From positions 124,001 to 188,000 of the forward strand of contig JAJPHG010000020.1 in the NCBI GenBank assembly GCA_021325375.1: DNA of 64,000 nt, read 5' to 3'. Origin of the DNA: Alphaproteobacteria bacterium. GTDB taxonomy: Bacteria > Pseudomonadota > Alphaproteobacteria > Micropepsales > Micropepsaceae. Positions 53,998 to 63,470 of the stretch are shown in pieces. The notes below the pieces were generated by a model. It made no database searches. It was not told the DNA's origin and saw only the letters and a list, made by a program, of their open reading frames with translations. The position numbers and the translations under genes are program-made. The number at the start of each line of letters is the position of its first letter. Within the stretch, counting starts at the first letter, position 1.

Positions 53998-54110
53998 CCG
54001 CACGGGCAGAGCTTACCTCGCGGAACCGCTCAGGCAAAACGCTGCGAAAGCCGATGCAATGCCGCGCCGCGTCGGATAAAATCCGCCTGGGCAAAGCATG
54101 GGGCACGGTT

Positions 54111-54506
54111 ATGGTCGTCAGATTGCTTCTTTTGGTCGTAGGCGCGCTGCACATCGTCAACGGGCTCTTCATGCTGGTGGCGCCCGGCGTGTGGTACGTG
54201 ATGGTGCCGGGCGTGGTGATGACGGGAGCGTTCAACGCCCACTTCATCTACGACATCGGCATGGCGTTCATCGCCAGCGGCGCGATGCTCGCGATGGGCG
54301 CACGCTCGGGAAGAGACGCGGCCGTCTATGCCTGCGCGGGCGCGACATGGCCGGTGCTGCACGCGCTCATCCATGTCAAAGGCTGGATGTCGAACGGGTT
54401 CCCGGCCGACTCCCATGTCGCGATGTCGGAAGTCACGGGCGTCGTGCTGATCGCTTTGCTGGGAGCGGCGCTGGCCTGGCTCAGGATGCGCGGAGAAGCC
54501 CGATGA
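54111..54506 (+). CDS. Small membrane protein, 131 aa
   Basis: Four hydrophobic spans: VRLLLLVVGALHIVNGLFML, VVMTGAFNAHFIYDIGMAFI, SGAMLAMGARSG with AAVYACAGATWPVLHALIHV and SEVTGVVLIALLGAALAWLR. I do not recognise the family. ATG 54111 has a GGGCACGG region upstream. The stop overlaps the start of the AhpD-like gene (ATGA), linking the two. Confidence 0.75.
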   Translation: MVVRLLLLVVGALHIVNGLFMLVAPGVWYVMVPGVVMTGAFNAHFIYDIGMAFIASGAMLAMGARSGRDAAVYACAGATWPVLHALIHVKGWMSNGFPADSHVAMSEVTGVVLIALLGAALAWLRMRGEAR

Positions 54507-55048
54507 TCAAATTCCTGCTGCATCGGATCGTCTCAAGCATGGAGCGCCGGTACGAATACGATGCGACTTACCTGCACGAGCTCGTCGACATCTCGCCCAC
54601 GGCCGCGCGGCGCTATGTGAAGGCGCAGACGGCCGGCCGCTGGCAGGGCCCGGCCCCGCGCGACGCGTGGCACGCCGCGGCCATCGGCGGAGCGCTCGTC
54701 GAGGATTGCGGACCTTGCGTGCAGATCGCGTCCGACATCGCCGTCGAGGCGGGGATGCCGCCCGCGACGATCCAGGCGCTGCTCGCAGGCCGCGACGCCG
54801 ATCCCGACGCCAAGCTCGGCTTCGACTATGCGCGCGCCCTGCTCGCGGGCTCGCGGGATTTCGAGGACCTGCGCGAAGCCGTCGAGCGCCGTTTCGGCCG
54901 CCAGGGCCTCGTCGCGCTCTCGATGATGGCGATGTATTCGCGCAACTTCCCCGTCCTCAAGCGCGCGCTCGGCCACGCCAAGACGTGCCGGCGCGTGCGC
55001 GTCGGCGGCACGGACGTCGCGGTGGCGCCGGAACTGAAAGCGGCATGA
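54503..55048 (+). CDS. Carboxymuconolactone decarboxylase/AhpD-like protein
   Basis: A 181-aa helical protein. The CxxC-type active site GALVEDCGPCVQIASDIAVE near residues 62-81 matches the AhpD-like core (Glu, Cys-x-x-Cys, with the later His position here not clear). Such proteins can be peroxidase-associated reductases or decarboxylases. The start overlaps the membrane protein stop by four bases. The short polar N-terminus (MIKFLLHRIVSSMERRYEYD) is not a signal peptide. Confidence 0.75.
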   Translation: MIKFLLHRIVSSMERRYEYDATYLHELVDISPTAARRYVKAQTAGRWQGPAPRDAWHAAAIGGALVEDCGPCVQIASDIAVEAGMPPATIQALLAGRDADPDAKLGFDYARALLAGSRDFEDLREAVERRFGRQGLVALSMMAMYSRNFPVLKRALGHAKTCRRVRVGGTDVAVAPELKAA

Positions 55049-55210
55049 GCGTGTACGGACGATCGTGCGCTACCTAAGGCTGGCGCGCGGACGGCGAATT
55101 TCACGCATCAAAATGTCACAGAGCCGGTCTATTTCCGCCGATATTCCCGAAAAACTTGTATCGTCGGATTCAAGGGCGGCACATGCTGCCCGCAAAAAAG
55201 GGGAGCACCC

Positions 55211-56305
55211 ATGTCCAGATCCATCGCCGCGGCCGCGCTTGCCTGCGGCCTCGCGCTTTCAGCCTCCGCCGCCAGCGCCGGCATCCTCGTGCCCGTGCCG
55301 GCTTTCCCGGGCGCGACGGCGACCTACGCCACGGGCATCAACAACAGCAACGTCATCGCCGGCTCGTATATCGATGCGAACGCCGTCTCGCACGGCTTTT
55401 ACGGCACGGCCGACGGCAACTACACCTCTTTCGACTTCCCGGGCGGAAACACCTTCGCCGACTCGATCAACGACGCGGGCGACATCACCGGCTTCGCCGA
55501 AGTCCCGAACGACGACTGCCCGGTCTTGGGCTGCGAATACATCCTCAAGGCCGACCGCACGGAGGTCGCGATCACCAAGGGCGGCAACCCGCTCGACGGC
55601 CAAGCCGAGCAGATCGTGAAGGGCAAGTTCACCGGCGACTACTTCTTCACCGACGACCAGGGAGTGACGCACGAGAACGGCTTCCTGGGTAGCCATGCGC
55701 ATTGGAAGAGCGACATCTCCCTGCCGTTCGAGAACGTGGGACACGTCCGTGGCCGCGGCTTGAACAAGAAGGGCGAGCTCGTCGGCTACTACAGCGACAC
55801 CGGCAACGGCACCATCCCGGCCTTCCTCATCAAAGACGGCCAGACATCGAGCATCGCCTTCGACGATCCGGACACGTTCGAGACGCTCTTCGAAGGCGTG
55901 AACGGAACCGGCAAGATCGTGGGCGGCTGGACGAACGACGACGGCAGTGAAGGCCAGGCGTTCATCTACGAATCGTCCGACGACACCTTCCGCGTGATCG
56001 ACGTGCCTGGAGAAACCGTCCCCCTTGCGCGCCAGGTGAACGATTCCGGCATAATCACGATCACCGGCGCGACGAGCTCCTATCTCTATTGCACGCACAA
56101 GAAGCTCTGCCCGATCACGGCGGGTGCGATCGAGATCAAGGAGAAGATCGTCGCGGCGAAGCATCCGGGCGCCAAGCAGTGGGTGCTGTGCAGGAACGGC
56201 TGCGAAAAAGATTCCGCAAACGTGCGTCCGGCGAGCGCGGCACAAATCCGCGAAGCGATCGCGCGCGATCCGTCGCTGCTCAAGGAATTGCGCGACCGGC
56301 GCTGA
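55211..56305 (+). CDS. Secreted HAF-repeat protein
   Basis: A 364-aa exported protein (signal MSRSIAAAALACGLALSASA, cleaved near ASAG). Repeats of the type G-I-N-N-S/D-G-x-I-x-G follow (YATGINNSNVIAGSYID, SINDAGDITGFAEV, GLNKKGELVGYYSD, GVNGTGKIVGGWTND, QVNDSGIITITGA), which is the HAF/extracellular-repeat pattern. The C-terminal third has four cysteines and charged residues. Function unknown, probably outside the cell. GGGGAG sits about six bases upstream. Confidence 0.83.
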   Translation: MSRSIAAAALACGLALSASAASAGILVPVPAFPGATATYATGINNSNVIAGSYIDANAVSHGFYGTADGNYTSFDFPGGNTFADSINDAGDITGFAEVPNDDCPVLGCEYILKADRTEVAITKGGNPLDGQAEQIVKGKFTGDYFFTDDQGVTHENGFLGSHAHWKSDISLPFENVGHVRGRGLNKKGELVGYYSDTGNGTIPAFLIKDGQTSSIAFDDPDTFETLFEGVNGTGKIVGGWTNDDGSEGQAFIYESSDDTFRVIDVPGETVPLARQVNDSGIITITGATSSYLYCTHKKLCPITAGAIEIKEKIVAAKHPGAKQWVLCRNGCEKDSANVRPASAAQIREAIARDPSLLKELRDRR

Positions 56306-56327
56306 TAGCGTTCAAGGGGGGTGAGGA

Positions 56328-56362
56328 AATGCCGGGTCCGCGCGAGCGGCCCGGCATTTTTC
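56328..56362 (+). terminator. Rho-independent terminator after the HAF gene
   Basis: Stem AATGCCGGG / CCCGGCATT with an inner CCGC-GCGA-GCGG tetraloop hairpin, followed by TTTTTCTT. It lies between convergent genes; the T-run overlaps the last codons of the GLUG gene on the other strand. Confidence 0.85.
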
Positions 56363-57889
56363 TTATTGCGGATTGGCCGTCAGATAGGGAAGCCCGTTGT
56401 TGATGGCCGGATTCTCGGCCCAGATCGACGGATCGAAGCCCACGGGCAGTCCCGTCTGGAACTGCTCCGTAGTGAGACCCATGACGCCGGGGTAACCGTT
56501 GTTACCGACGCCGTGGCTTTGACCGCTGGTGGTGATGTCCCAATAGGTGTCGGTGAGATCGCTGCCGCCCAGGTCGTCGCCGACCAGGCCGCCGACGGCG
56601 TTGCCCGACCCGCTCGCGACCGCGCCCGACGCATAGGAGTCGCTCACCGGGCCGTTGTTGAGACCGATCAAGCCTCCGACCGTCGAGCCCGTGCCGCCGA
56701 ACGCGGCACCCGTCGCATATGAATTCTGAACCGAGGCGTCTTGGCCTGCGCTGCTGCCGACGAGGCCTCCCGCCACGCCGTTATTGCCGGCCACGATCGC
56801 GCCGGTGGCGAAAGACGTCTGGATGGCGCCCGCGTTGCTGCCGACGAGACCGCCGGCCGTCCAGCCTTTGGCGCCCGTGACCTTCGCGCTCGAAGAGGAG
56901 TTCTGGATCGTCGCGTCGTTGAGGCCCACAAGCCCTCCGACATCGCGTTCGTCGCCGCTGTTGCCGGTGCCGGCGACCGCGCCGGATGTGTGCGAGCTCG
57001 TGATCGAACCGTTATCGGCCACGCCGCATAGTCCGCCCACTTGCGAGCCGGTCTCGCCGCTTACGCGTCCCGTCACTTCGACGTTGAAGACCTCGGTGAA
57101 GCATAACCCCGCCAACCCGCCGGCCCCGGCGTTCTGGCCAGCGCGGATGTCGGCGTTGATGAGATGAAGATTGGAGATCGGCCCGCCGCCCACGCCGTAG
57201 AACATGCCGTTGTGCTGGCCCGCTCCGCCGCTCCTCCCATCGACACTGAGCCGCGAGATCCTGTGGCCCAGGCCTTCGAAGGTGCCGGTGAAGAATTCTG
57301 TGATCGCATCGCCCTGATAGGTGCCGTCGGGTCCCGCGTCGTAATCCACGCCGAGGGCGAAATGGCCCGTCGGATTGGCGGCGATGTCCACGATCAATGT
57401 CGGAATATCCAAAGCGACCTGATAGGTCGCCCCGTTGATCACGAGACTGGCCGCCATGCTTTCAATATCGACCTTGGCGCGGGGCGCGATGTAGAAGATC
57501 CCCCCCGACCCGCCATCGTTCGTCGTCACGGTCAGGCCGGCGTTGCCGAAGTTTCCGACGTCGATGTGCTTGGTTACTTTGATGCCGCGATAAGAATCTA
57601 GGGTGAGATGGTGGGTATTCGCCCAACTGATCACGGCGAGGATTTCAATGTCCTGAGCCTTCGGGCCCGACTGAAGCGTGACGTCGCCGGCCTCGATCAG
57701 GTTGTGCAGGTCGTTGCTGTTCAACACCGCGCGCTTGGCGGTCGCCGTGCAGACGCCCGCGCTGCAAACGACGTTCTTGGTTGCCCCTCCCGAGACCGTG
57801 AGGGCGGCCCATGCCGGCGACGTGCAGAGCGCCGCAGCGGCGGCCAAGATAGAAACCCTGAGTTTCACAGTCATCCCTCGCTTGTGCAT
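56363..57889 (-). CDS. Secreted GLUG-motif protein
   Basis: A 508-aa exported protein (signal MTVKLRVSILAAAAALCTSP, from ATG 57874; ATG 57889 gives a slightly longer positive head). The N-terminal third resembles the hemagglutinin-like start (RAVLNSNDLHNLIEAGDVTL, SWANTHHLTLDSYRGIKV). The remainder carries at least five GLUG units of the form GGLVG...G-x-I-x-x-S-x-x-S/A-G-x-V, e.g. GGLVGSNAGAIQTSFATGAI. Probably an adhesin or extracellular beta-helix. No autotransporter barrel or sorting signal is visible. Confidence 0.82.
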   Translation of the reverse strand: MHKRGMTVKLRVSILAAAAALCTSPAWAALTVSGGATKNVVCSAGVCTATAKRAVLNSNDLHNLIEAGDVTLQSGPKAQDIEILAVISWANTHHLTLDSYRGIKVTKHIDVGNFGNAGLTVTTNDGGSGGIFYIAPRAKVDIESMAASLVINGATYQVALDIPTLIVDIAANPTGHFALGVDYDAGPDGTYQGDAITEFFTGTFEGLGHRISRLSVDGRSGGAGQHNGMFYGVGGGPISNLHLINADIRAGQNAGAGGLAGLCFTEVFNVEVTGRVSGETGSQVGGLCGVADNGSITSSHTSGAVAGTGNSGDERDVGGLVGLNDATIQNSSSSAKVTGAKGWTAGGLVGSNAGAIQTSFATGAIVAGNNGVAGGLVGSSAGQDASVQNSYATGAAFGGTGSTVGGLIGLNNGPVSDSYASGAVASGSGNAVGGLVGDDLGGSDLTDTYWDITTSGQSHGVGNNGYPGVMGLTTEQFQTGLPVGFDPSIWAENPAINNGLPYLTANPQ

Positions 57890-58004
57890 CGCTGCGAGGC
57901 TAGGTTGGCGTCGCGGCAGGTTGCAAGCCGCTCGCGGGCATTTTATCGCTTGTGTGCGCCGCGCGAGCGGACAGAATGGCGGCAGATTTACAAGGAAAAG
58001 CGAA

Positions 58005-59102
58005 ATGAGCGTGGCGCCGCCGGACGATCGCCAGGAGAAGTTCTCGGGCACCCAGGACGTGCGCGAGGCGCACCGCTTCGACGCGGACAAGCTCGAAGCC
58101 TATCTGGCCGAGCGCATCGAGGGCTTCAAGAAACCGCTCGAGGTGCGCCAGTTCAAGGGCGGCCAGTCCAATCCCACCTATCAGCTCGTCACGCCCAACC
58201 GGAAATACGTGCTGCGCCGCAAGCCGCCGGGAAAGCTGCTGCCGTCGGCGCATGCCGTCGACCGCGAGTTCCGCATCATCTCCGCGCTGCATCCCACGGG
58301 CTTCCCCGTGGCCAAGCCCTATCTGCTGTGCGAGGACGAGAGCGTGATCGGCACGATCTTCTACGTGATGGAATGCGTCGAGGGACGCATCTATTGGGGG
58401 CCGATGCTGCCCGACCAGTCATCCAAACAGCGCGGCGAGATCTATGACGCCATGAACGAGACGCTCGCGCGGCTGCACGGCCTCGACCACGAGAAGCTGG
58501 GCCTCGCCGATTTCGGCAAGCCCGGCAACTATGTCGGCCGCCAGATCTCGCGCTGGACCAAGCAGTACCAGGCGTCGGAAACCGAAACCATCGACGAGAT
58601 GAACAAGCTCATCGAATGGCTGCCCGCGCATCTGCCGACGGACGAGCGCACGTCGATCGTGCACGGCGACTACCGCCTCGACAACATGATCCTGCATCCG
58701 ACCGAGCCCAAGGTGCTGGCGGTGCTGGACTGGGAGCTTTGCACCATCGGCGATCCGATGGCCGATTTCACCTATCACCTGATGCAGTGGATGATGCCCG
58801 AAGGCGGCACGGGCGGCGGCACGGGAAGCCTGCTCGGCGTCGACCTGGCCGCGATGGGGATCCCCACGATCGAGGCCTATACGCAGGCCTATTGCCGGCG
58901 GACAAACCGGCCGACCGTCCCGAACATGGACTACTACGCCTCTTACAACTTCTTCCGCCTCGCCGGCATCCTGCAGGGCATCGTGGGGCGGGTGCGCGAC
59001 GGCACGGCGTCGAACGCCAACGCGGCGCAGAACGCCGCCGCTGTCCGGCCGCTCGCCGAACGCGCCTGGCATTTCGCCAAGCGCGCCGGCGCGCCCGGTT
59101 AA
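58005..59102 (+). CDS. APH-family phosphotransferase (ACAD10/11 or LvaA-like)
   Basis: A 365-aa kinase of the aminoglycoside-phosphotransferase fold. Seen: FKGGQSNPTYQLVTPNRKYV with the Lys-like RRKPPGKLLPSAHAVDRE, the catalytic loop IVHGDYRLDNMIL (Asp near 223) and the metal-binding VLDWELCTIGDPMADF. This subgroup is homologous to the kinase part of ACAD10/ACAD11 and to LvaA, which phosphorylates 4-hydroxyacyl-CoA. The acyl-CoA dehydrogenase at 61492 is the natural partner, but two genes lie between. AAGGAAAAG upstream of ATG 58005. Confidence 0.9.
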   Translation: MSVAPPDDRQEKFSGTQDVREAHRFDADKLEAYLAERIEGFKKPLEVRQFKGGQSNPTYQLVTPNRKYVLRRKPPGKLLPSAHAVDREFRIISALHPTGFPVAKPYLLCEDESVIGTIFYVMECVEGRIYWGPMLPDQSSKQRGEIYDAMNETLARLHGLDHEKLGLADFGKPGNYVGRQISRWTKQYQASETETIDEMNKLIEWLPAHLPTDERTSIVHGDYRLDNMILHPTEPKVLAVLDWELCTIGDPMADFTYHLMQWMMPEGGTGGGTGSLLGVDLAAMGIPTIEAYTQAYCRRTNRPTVPNMDYYASYNFFRLAGILQGIVGRVRDGTASNANAAQNAAAVRPLAERAWHFAKRAGAPG

Positions 59103-59192
59103 CGCGCGTTAGGTATCCGGTCGCGGAAATCCTTGCTTAACAACATCGGCGTAGCCTGACGTTCTACCGAAAGCTGCTTTTCGGACGGCAGG

Positions 59193-60737
59193 ATGCCCGT
59201 GACACAAGCCGGGAACGACCACGCTCAGGCGCGATCCGCGCATGACGATGCGCATTTCGACCTGGCGGAGCGCGCCGCGCGCTTCGGCTATTGGCGCGTC
59301 GATCTCAAGGACGGATCGACCTATTGGTCGCCCGGCATGTACCGCCTGCTCGGCGTCGATCCCACAAGCCCGCCCGACAGCGATTGGCTGCTCGCGCAGA
59401 TGCTGCCGGAGGACAAGCTCGTCGTCGACGCCGCGATCGCCAACGCGATCAAGACACGAACACCCTTCACCTACCGCACGCGCGCGCGCGATCCCAACGT
59501 CGCGGCGCAGATCGTCGACACGCAGGGCGAGCTCGCCATCGGCCCGGACGGCCGCGTCGTGTCGGTGATCGGCGTCTGCTACGACGTCACGCTGCAGGTC
59601 AAGGCCGAGGAAGCGCGCGAGAAAGCGCAGGCGATGTACCGCCTGATGACCGAGGAGGCGTCCGACATCATCATCCTCTACGGCGAGGACGGCGGCGTGC
59701 TGTTCGCCTCCCAGGCGCTCGAACGCGTGCTGGGCTATTCGGTCGCCGATATCGAGCGCGAGCGCGCCCTGGAGCTCGTCCATCCCGACGATCTGGAACA
59801 GATCGCCAAGATCCGGCAGCGCCCAGAAGCAGGACAGACGCTCACGGCGACCTACCGCATGCGGCACGCCCAAGGGCACTATGTCTGGATGGAGATCACG
59901 CTGCGCGCCGTGCGCGGCGCCGGAAGCCACGAGTATCGCCACACCGTCTGCATCGCCCGCGACGTCACGGAGCGCATGGAGCAGGAGCTGGAGACCAAGG
60001 CCGCGCGCGAGCGCGCCGAGGCCGCCAACAAGGCGAAATCGCGCTTCCTCGCCAATATGAGCCACGAGCTGCGCACGCCGCTGAACGCGGTGATCGGCTT
60101 CACCGACCTCATGCGCCAGCAGATGTTCGGCAAGCTGGGCAGCGAGCGCTACGAGGAATACGCGACGCTGATTTACGATTCCGGCCAGCTCCTGCTCGAT
60201 CTGATCACCGACATGCTCGACATGGCGAAGATCGAGGCTGGCAAGCTCGAGCTCAACCTCGAGCGCGTCGACTTGACCGGCACGATCGAGGACAGCGTGC
60301 GGCTTCTGACCGACCGCGCCGACAACAACGGCCTCGACATCTGCGTCTCGATACCGAAAGAGCCCATATCGCTCGTCGCCGACCGCCGCGCGGTCAAGCA
60401 GGTCCTGCTCAACCTTTTGACCAACGCGATCAAATTCACTCCGCCCGGCGGCCAGATCGCGGTCGCGGTGCGGATCGAGGACGGCAGCGCGGTCCTGAGC
60501 GTGCGCGACACCGGCATCGGCATCCCCGCGCACGAATTGCCCCGGCTCGGCCGTCCGTTCGAACAGGTCTGCGGCGATCCCATGCTCGCCAAGTCCGGCA
60601 CCGGGCTGGGCCTGGCGCTGGTGCGCGCGCTCGTCGAGAAGCACGGCGGGGCGATGCGCATCGAGAGCGAAGAAGGCGTCGGCACCGAGGTGACCGTCGG
60701 CTTCCCCCTCAACCCCGCCCAGCGCGTGGCGGCCTAG
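59193..60737 (+). CDS. Cytosolic PAS-domain histidine kinase
   Basis: A 514-aa protein with no membrane segment. Two PAS domains (about 25-140: FGYWRVDLKDGSTYWSPGMY; 150-265: DIIILYGEDGGVLFASQALE), each with a PAC-like tail, then the HisKA domain with phospho-acceptor His291 in NMSHELRTPLNAVIGF and HATPase_c with NLLTNAIKFTPPGG, DTGIGIPAHELP and GTGLGLALVRALVE. No response regulator is in the window. The signal sensed by the PAS domains is not evident. Confidence 0.93.
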   Translation: MPVTQAGNDHAQARSAHDDAHFDLAERAARFGYWRVDLKDGSTYWSPGMYRLLGVDPTSPPDSDWLLAQMLPEDKLVVDAAIANAIKTRTPFTYRTRARDPNVAAQIVDTQGELAIGPDGRVVSVIGVCYDVTLQVKAEEAREKAQAMYRLMTEEASDIIILYGEDGGVLFASQALERVLGYSVADIERERALELVHPDDLEQIAKIRQRPEAGQTLTATYRMRHAQGHYVWMEITLRAVRGAGSHEYRHTVCIARDVTERMEQELETKAARERAEAANKAKSRFLANMSHELRTPLNAVIGFTDLMRQQMFGKLGSERYEEYATLIYDSGQLLLDLITDMLDMAKIEAGKLELNLERVDLTGTIEDSVRLLTDRADNNGLDICVSIPKEPISLVADRRAVKQVLLNLLTNAIKFTPPGGQIAVAVRIEDGSAVLSVRDTGIGIPAHELPRLGRPFEQVCGDPMLAKSGTGLGLALVRALVEKHGGAMRIESEEGVGTEVTVGFPLNPAQRVAA

Positions 60738-60742
60738 CCGCG

Positions 60743-61416
60743 CTAGGGTGTCAGCTCGAAGATCGTGCCCTCGCCGTTCGTGCCGCCTTCCAGAGTCGTC
60801 CCCAGCAGGTTGCCGTCACCGCCCAGGATGACGCCGCCGTCGGGGATTTCGCCATCGGCACACCGTCATACAAAGCACCTGTCTGAGCACCTTGGTAGGT
60901 CAATCCGCCCACCGGCATGCTGCCGCTCGTGGAGCAATCCCCGTTGCTGCAGAAACCAAAGAGCGCGGTCTGCTTGTACAGGCCATGTTTTGTCGGACTG
61001 AGCTTGAACACGACGCCATGACCGAACGCTCCGCCGCTCGACGCCGCGACATAGACATTGCCGCTCACGTCCACGACAAGCTTCTCGGTGACGCTCCCGC
61101 CGTCCGAGCAATTGATGGTATCGGTGCAGAGATTGTCGATCACGCGGTAGACATAGCGGCCCGACGTCTTTCGCTTCAGCACGAAAATAACACCTGAATC
61201 TGTGATTCCTCCTCCGTGCGTCGCGCCGAAGATGTCGCCCGCGGCATCGACGGCGAGAGGCGACGTCGGAGCACGTCCATCAGTGCAATTCTGCTCCGTG
61301 CAGAACACATGGAGCGTCGTCAGCATCGACGCCGAAGCGGCGCATGGCTGAAGGCATACGGCGAGCGGGATCGCGGCAAGGCTCAAGCCTGCGCGCCATG
61401 CGGTTCTCAAAAGCAT
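60743..61416 (-). pseudogene. GloVer repeat protein with an out-of-frame internal deletion
   Basis: Paralogue of the protein at 5558. From ATG 61416 (GAGG upstream) it has a signal peptide (LLRTAWRAGLSLAAIPLAVC) and repeats with FCTEQNCTDG, LCTDTINCSDG and FCSNGDCSTSG. After YQGAQTGALYDGV the frame is wrong for the rest. Changing frame gives CADGEIPDGGVILGGDGNLL then GTTLEGGTNGEGTIFELTP, stop. Compared with the paralogue, about 44 codons (YDG to CADG) are gone at the join near 60862, not a multiple of three. The true product would be truncated or altered. Confidence 0.78.
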
Positions 61417-61450
61417 TCGTGTCCTCAAAATTTCGCAGCCACGCCGCCAC

Positions 61451-61483
61451 AAAAAAATGCGGCGCCCCTTAAGGGCGCCGCAT
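61451..61483 (-). terminator. Rho-independent terminator of the acyl-CoA dehydrogenase gene
   Basis: Perfect stem ATGCGGCGCCC / GGGCGCCGCAT (61457-61467 and 61473-61483) followed on the minus strand by seven T. It ends the acyl-CoA dehydrogenase transcript nine bases after its stop. Confidence 0.92.
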
Positions 61484-61491
61484 CGTGCTGC

Positions 61492-62733
61492 TTATTCCGC
61501 CGCAGCCCGCGTCGGACGCGGCACATGCTTGCCGTATTCGAGCCGCGCGATGGTGCGGTTGTGCACCTCGTCCGGGCCGTCGGCGATGCGCAGCGTGCGC
61601 TGGCCCGCATACATGCGTGCGAGGCCGGAATCGGTCGTCACGCCGCCTCCGCCCCAGGCCTGGATCGCGTCATCGATGACCTTGAGCGCCATGCGCGGTC
61701 CCGCGACCTTTATCATCGCGATCTCGGTGCGCGCGACCTTGTTGCCGACCTTGTCCATCATGTCGGCCGCCTTGAGCGTCAGCAGGCGGCACATGTCGAT
61801 ATTGGTGCGCGCCTCGGCGACGCGCTGCTCCCACACCGAGTGATCGGCGATCTTCTTGCCGAACGCTTCGCGCGACAGCAGGCGCTTGACCATGATCCCG
61901 AGAGCGCGTTCCGCGACGCCGACGGTCCGCATGCAGTGGTGGATGCGGCCCGGTCCGAGGCGGCCCTGCGCGATCTCGAAGCCGCGGCCCTCGCCCAGGA
62001 TGATGTTCTCGGCCGGGACCTTGACGTCCTTGAGCTCGACCTCGGCATGGCCGTGCGGCGCGTCGTCATAGCCGAAGACGGGAAGCATGCGTTTGACGTG
62101 GACGCCCGGCATGTCGCGCTCGACCAGGATCTGCGACTGCTGGCTGTGCCTGTCGCCGTCGGTCGTGTTCTTGCCCATGACGATCATCACCTTGCAGCGC
62201 GGATCGCCGACGCCCGACGACCACCATTTGGTGCCGTTGACGACGTAGTGATCGCCGCGGCGCTCGATGCGCGTGGCGATGTTCGTCGCGTCGGAGGACG
62301 CGACCGCGGGCTCGGTCATGAGGAACGCGGAGCGGATCTCGCCCGCGAGCAGCGGCTTCAGCCACTTGTCCTGCTGATAGGGGCTGCCGTAGCGCTCCAG
62401 CACCTCCATGTTGCCGGTGTCGGGCGCCGAGCAGTTGAACACTTCCGAGGCGAAGCCGACATGGCCCATGATCTCGGCCAGCGGCGCGTATTCGAGATTG
62501 GTGAGGCCGGCGCCGTTCTCGCTCTCATTCAGGAACAGGTTCCACAGCCCCTGCTTCTTGGCCTTGGCCTTCAGCTCCTCGACGACGGGCACGACGATCC
62601 ACGGATTGCCCTTGGCGCGCGCGTCGTTCATCTGGTCGTGGTAGGTCTGCTCGGCCGCGTAGACATGCGCGTCCATGAAAGCCTGGACACGCGCCATCCA
62701 TTCCTTCTGGCGCGGCGAATAATCGAAATCCAT
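61492..62733 (-). CDS. Acyl-CoA dehydrogenase family protein (ACAD10/11 or LvaC-like)
   Basis: A 413-aa FAD enzyme. Seen: the N-terminal helical part ([20 protein letters not shown]), [20 protein letters not shown] and [19 protein letters not shown] (flavin-contact region), then [20 protein letters not shown] and [20 protein letters not shown] at the C-terminus. It is closest to the ACAD10/11 type, which acts on phosphorylated hydroxyacyl-CoA. The kinase at 58005 is the likely partner. ATG 62733 has AAGGAG eight bases upstream. Confidence 0.9.
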   Translation of the reverse strand: MDFDYSPRQKEWMARVQAFMDAHVYAAEQTYHDQMNDARAKGNPWIVVPVVEELKAKAKKQGLWNLFLNESENGAGLTNLEYAPLAEIMGHVGFASEVFNCSAPDTGNMEVLERYGSPYQQDKWLKPLLAGEIRSAFLMTEPAVASSDATNIATRIERRGDHYVVNGTKWWSSGVGDPRCKVMIVMGKNTTDGDRHSQQSQILVERDMPGVHVKRMLPVFGYDDAPHGHAEVELKDVKVPAENIILGEGRGFEIAQGRLGPGRIHHCMRTVGVAERALGIMVKRLLSREAFGKKIADHSVWEQRVAEARTNIDMCRLLTLKAADMMDKVGNKVARTEIAMIKVAGPRMALKVIDDAIQAWGGGGVTTDSGLARMYAGQRTLRIADGPDEVHNRTIARLEYGKHVPRPTRAAAE

Positions 62734-62871
62734 GTTGGTCTCCTTGGGTGGCAAAGATAGCGTGTGCCCCAAGTCTAGCGGCCCCCGCCGCCCGCAGCCA
62801 GCCCGCATTTGGCGAGTCTTATTTGCCGGGCCTCATTTGACAGCGCCGCCCGGCCCCGGCATCACATCGCC

Positions 62872-63465
62872 ATGCTTCTTTATGCCGGAATCCTCTTCAT
62901 CGCGGCCGGGCTCGCGTGCATCGCGTTCGACCGGCAAAGCTCGCATTACCTCTACGACCATGTGAGCGCGGGGTTCTGGCGCTTTCTCGATTCCACCACG
63001 CACCTGGCCAAGGCGTCGCATTGGCTGATCGCGGCGGCGCTCGCCTATCTCGTGGCACTCACCAAGCACTGGGAGGCCGTGCGTCTGTGCGCACTGGCAT
63101 TCGCTGCGAGCGTCGCGATCGGCAGCGTCGTGCTGCACGCGATCAAGCTGGTGCTCGGACGCCGCAGGCCGCGCGACGACATCGAGATGGGCCTCTACGG
63201 CTTCATGCCGCTCGCCTTCGACACCGACTACAATTCGTTCCCCTCCGGCCATGCGCTGACGATCATGTGCGTGGCAGTGATCGCCTCGGTGGTGTGGCCG
63301 ATGCTGTGGCCGGTCTGGTTCGCGATCGCGCTGTGGCTGGGGCTGACGCGCGCGCTCCTGACCGCGCATTACCTGAGCGACGTGCTCGTGGGAGCCGGCA
63401 TCGGGTTGATTTCGGCGCGCGAGGCGGCCATTCATATCCTCCCGCACACGCCGCCGTGGTTCTAG
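62872..63465 (+). CDS. PAP2 family membrane phosphatase
   Basis: A 197-aa membrane protein with the three PAP2 motifs: KLVLGRRRPRD, the PSGH of NSFPSGHALTIM and the HYLSDVLVG near the end, with spans around them. Likely dephosphorylates a lipid such as phosphatidate or undecaprenyl diphosphate. ATG 62872 is chosen; upstream in-frame codons have no hydrophobic start. The TerC gene begins five bases after its stop, so the two may be co-transcribed. Confidence 0.88.
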   Translation: MLLYAGILFIAAGLACIAFDRQSSHYLYDHVSAGFWRFLDSTTHLAKASHWLIAAALAYLVALTKHWEAVRLCALAFAASVAIGSVVLHAIKLVLGRRRPRDDIEMGLYGFMPLAFDTDYNSFPSGHALTIMCVAVIASVVWPMLWPVWFAIALWLGLTRALLTAHYLSDVLVGAGIGLISAREAAIHILPHTPPWF

Positions 63466-63470
63466 AGACG

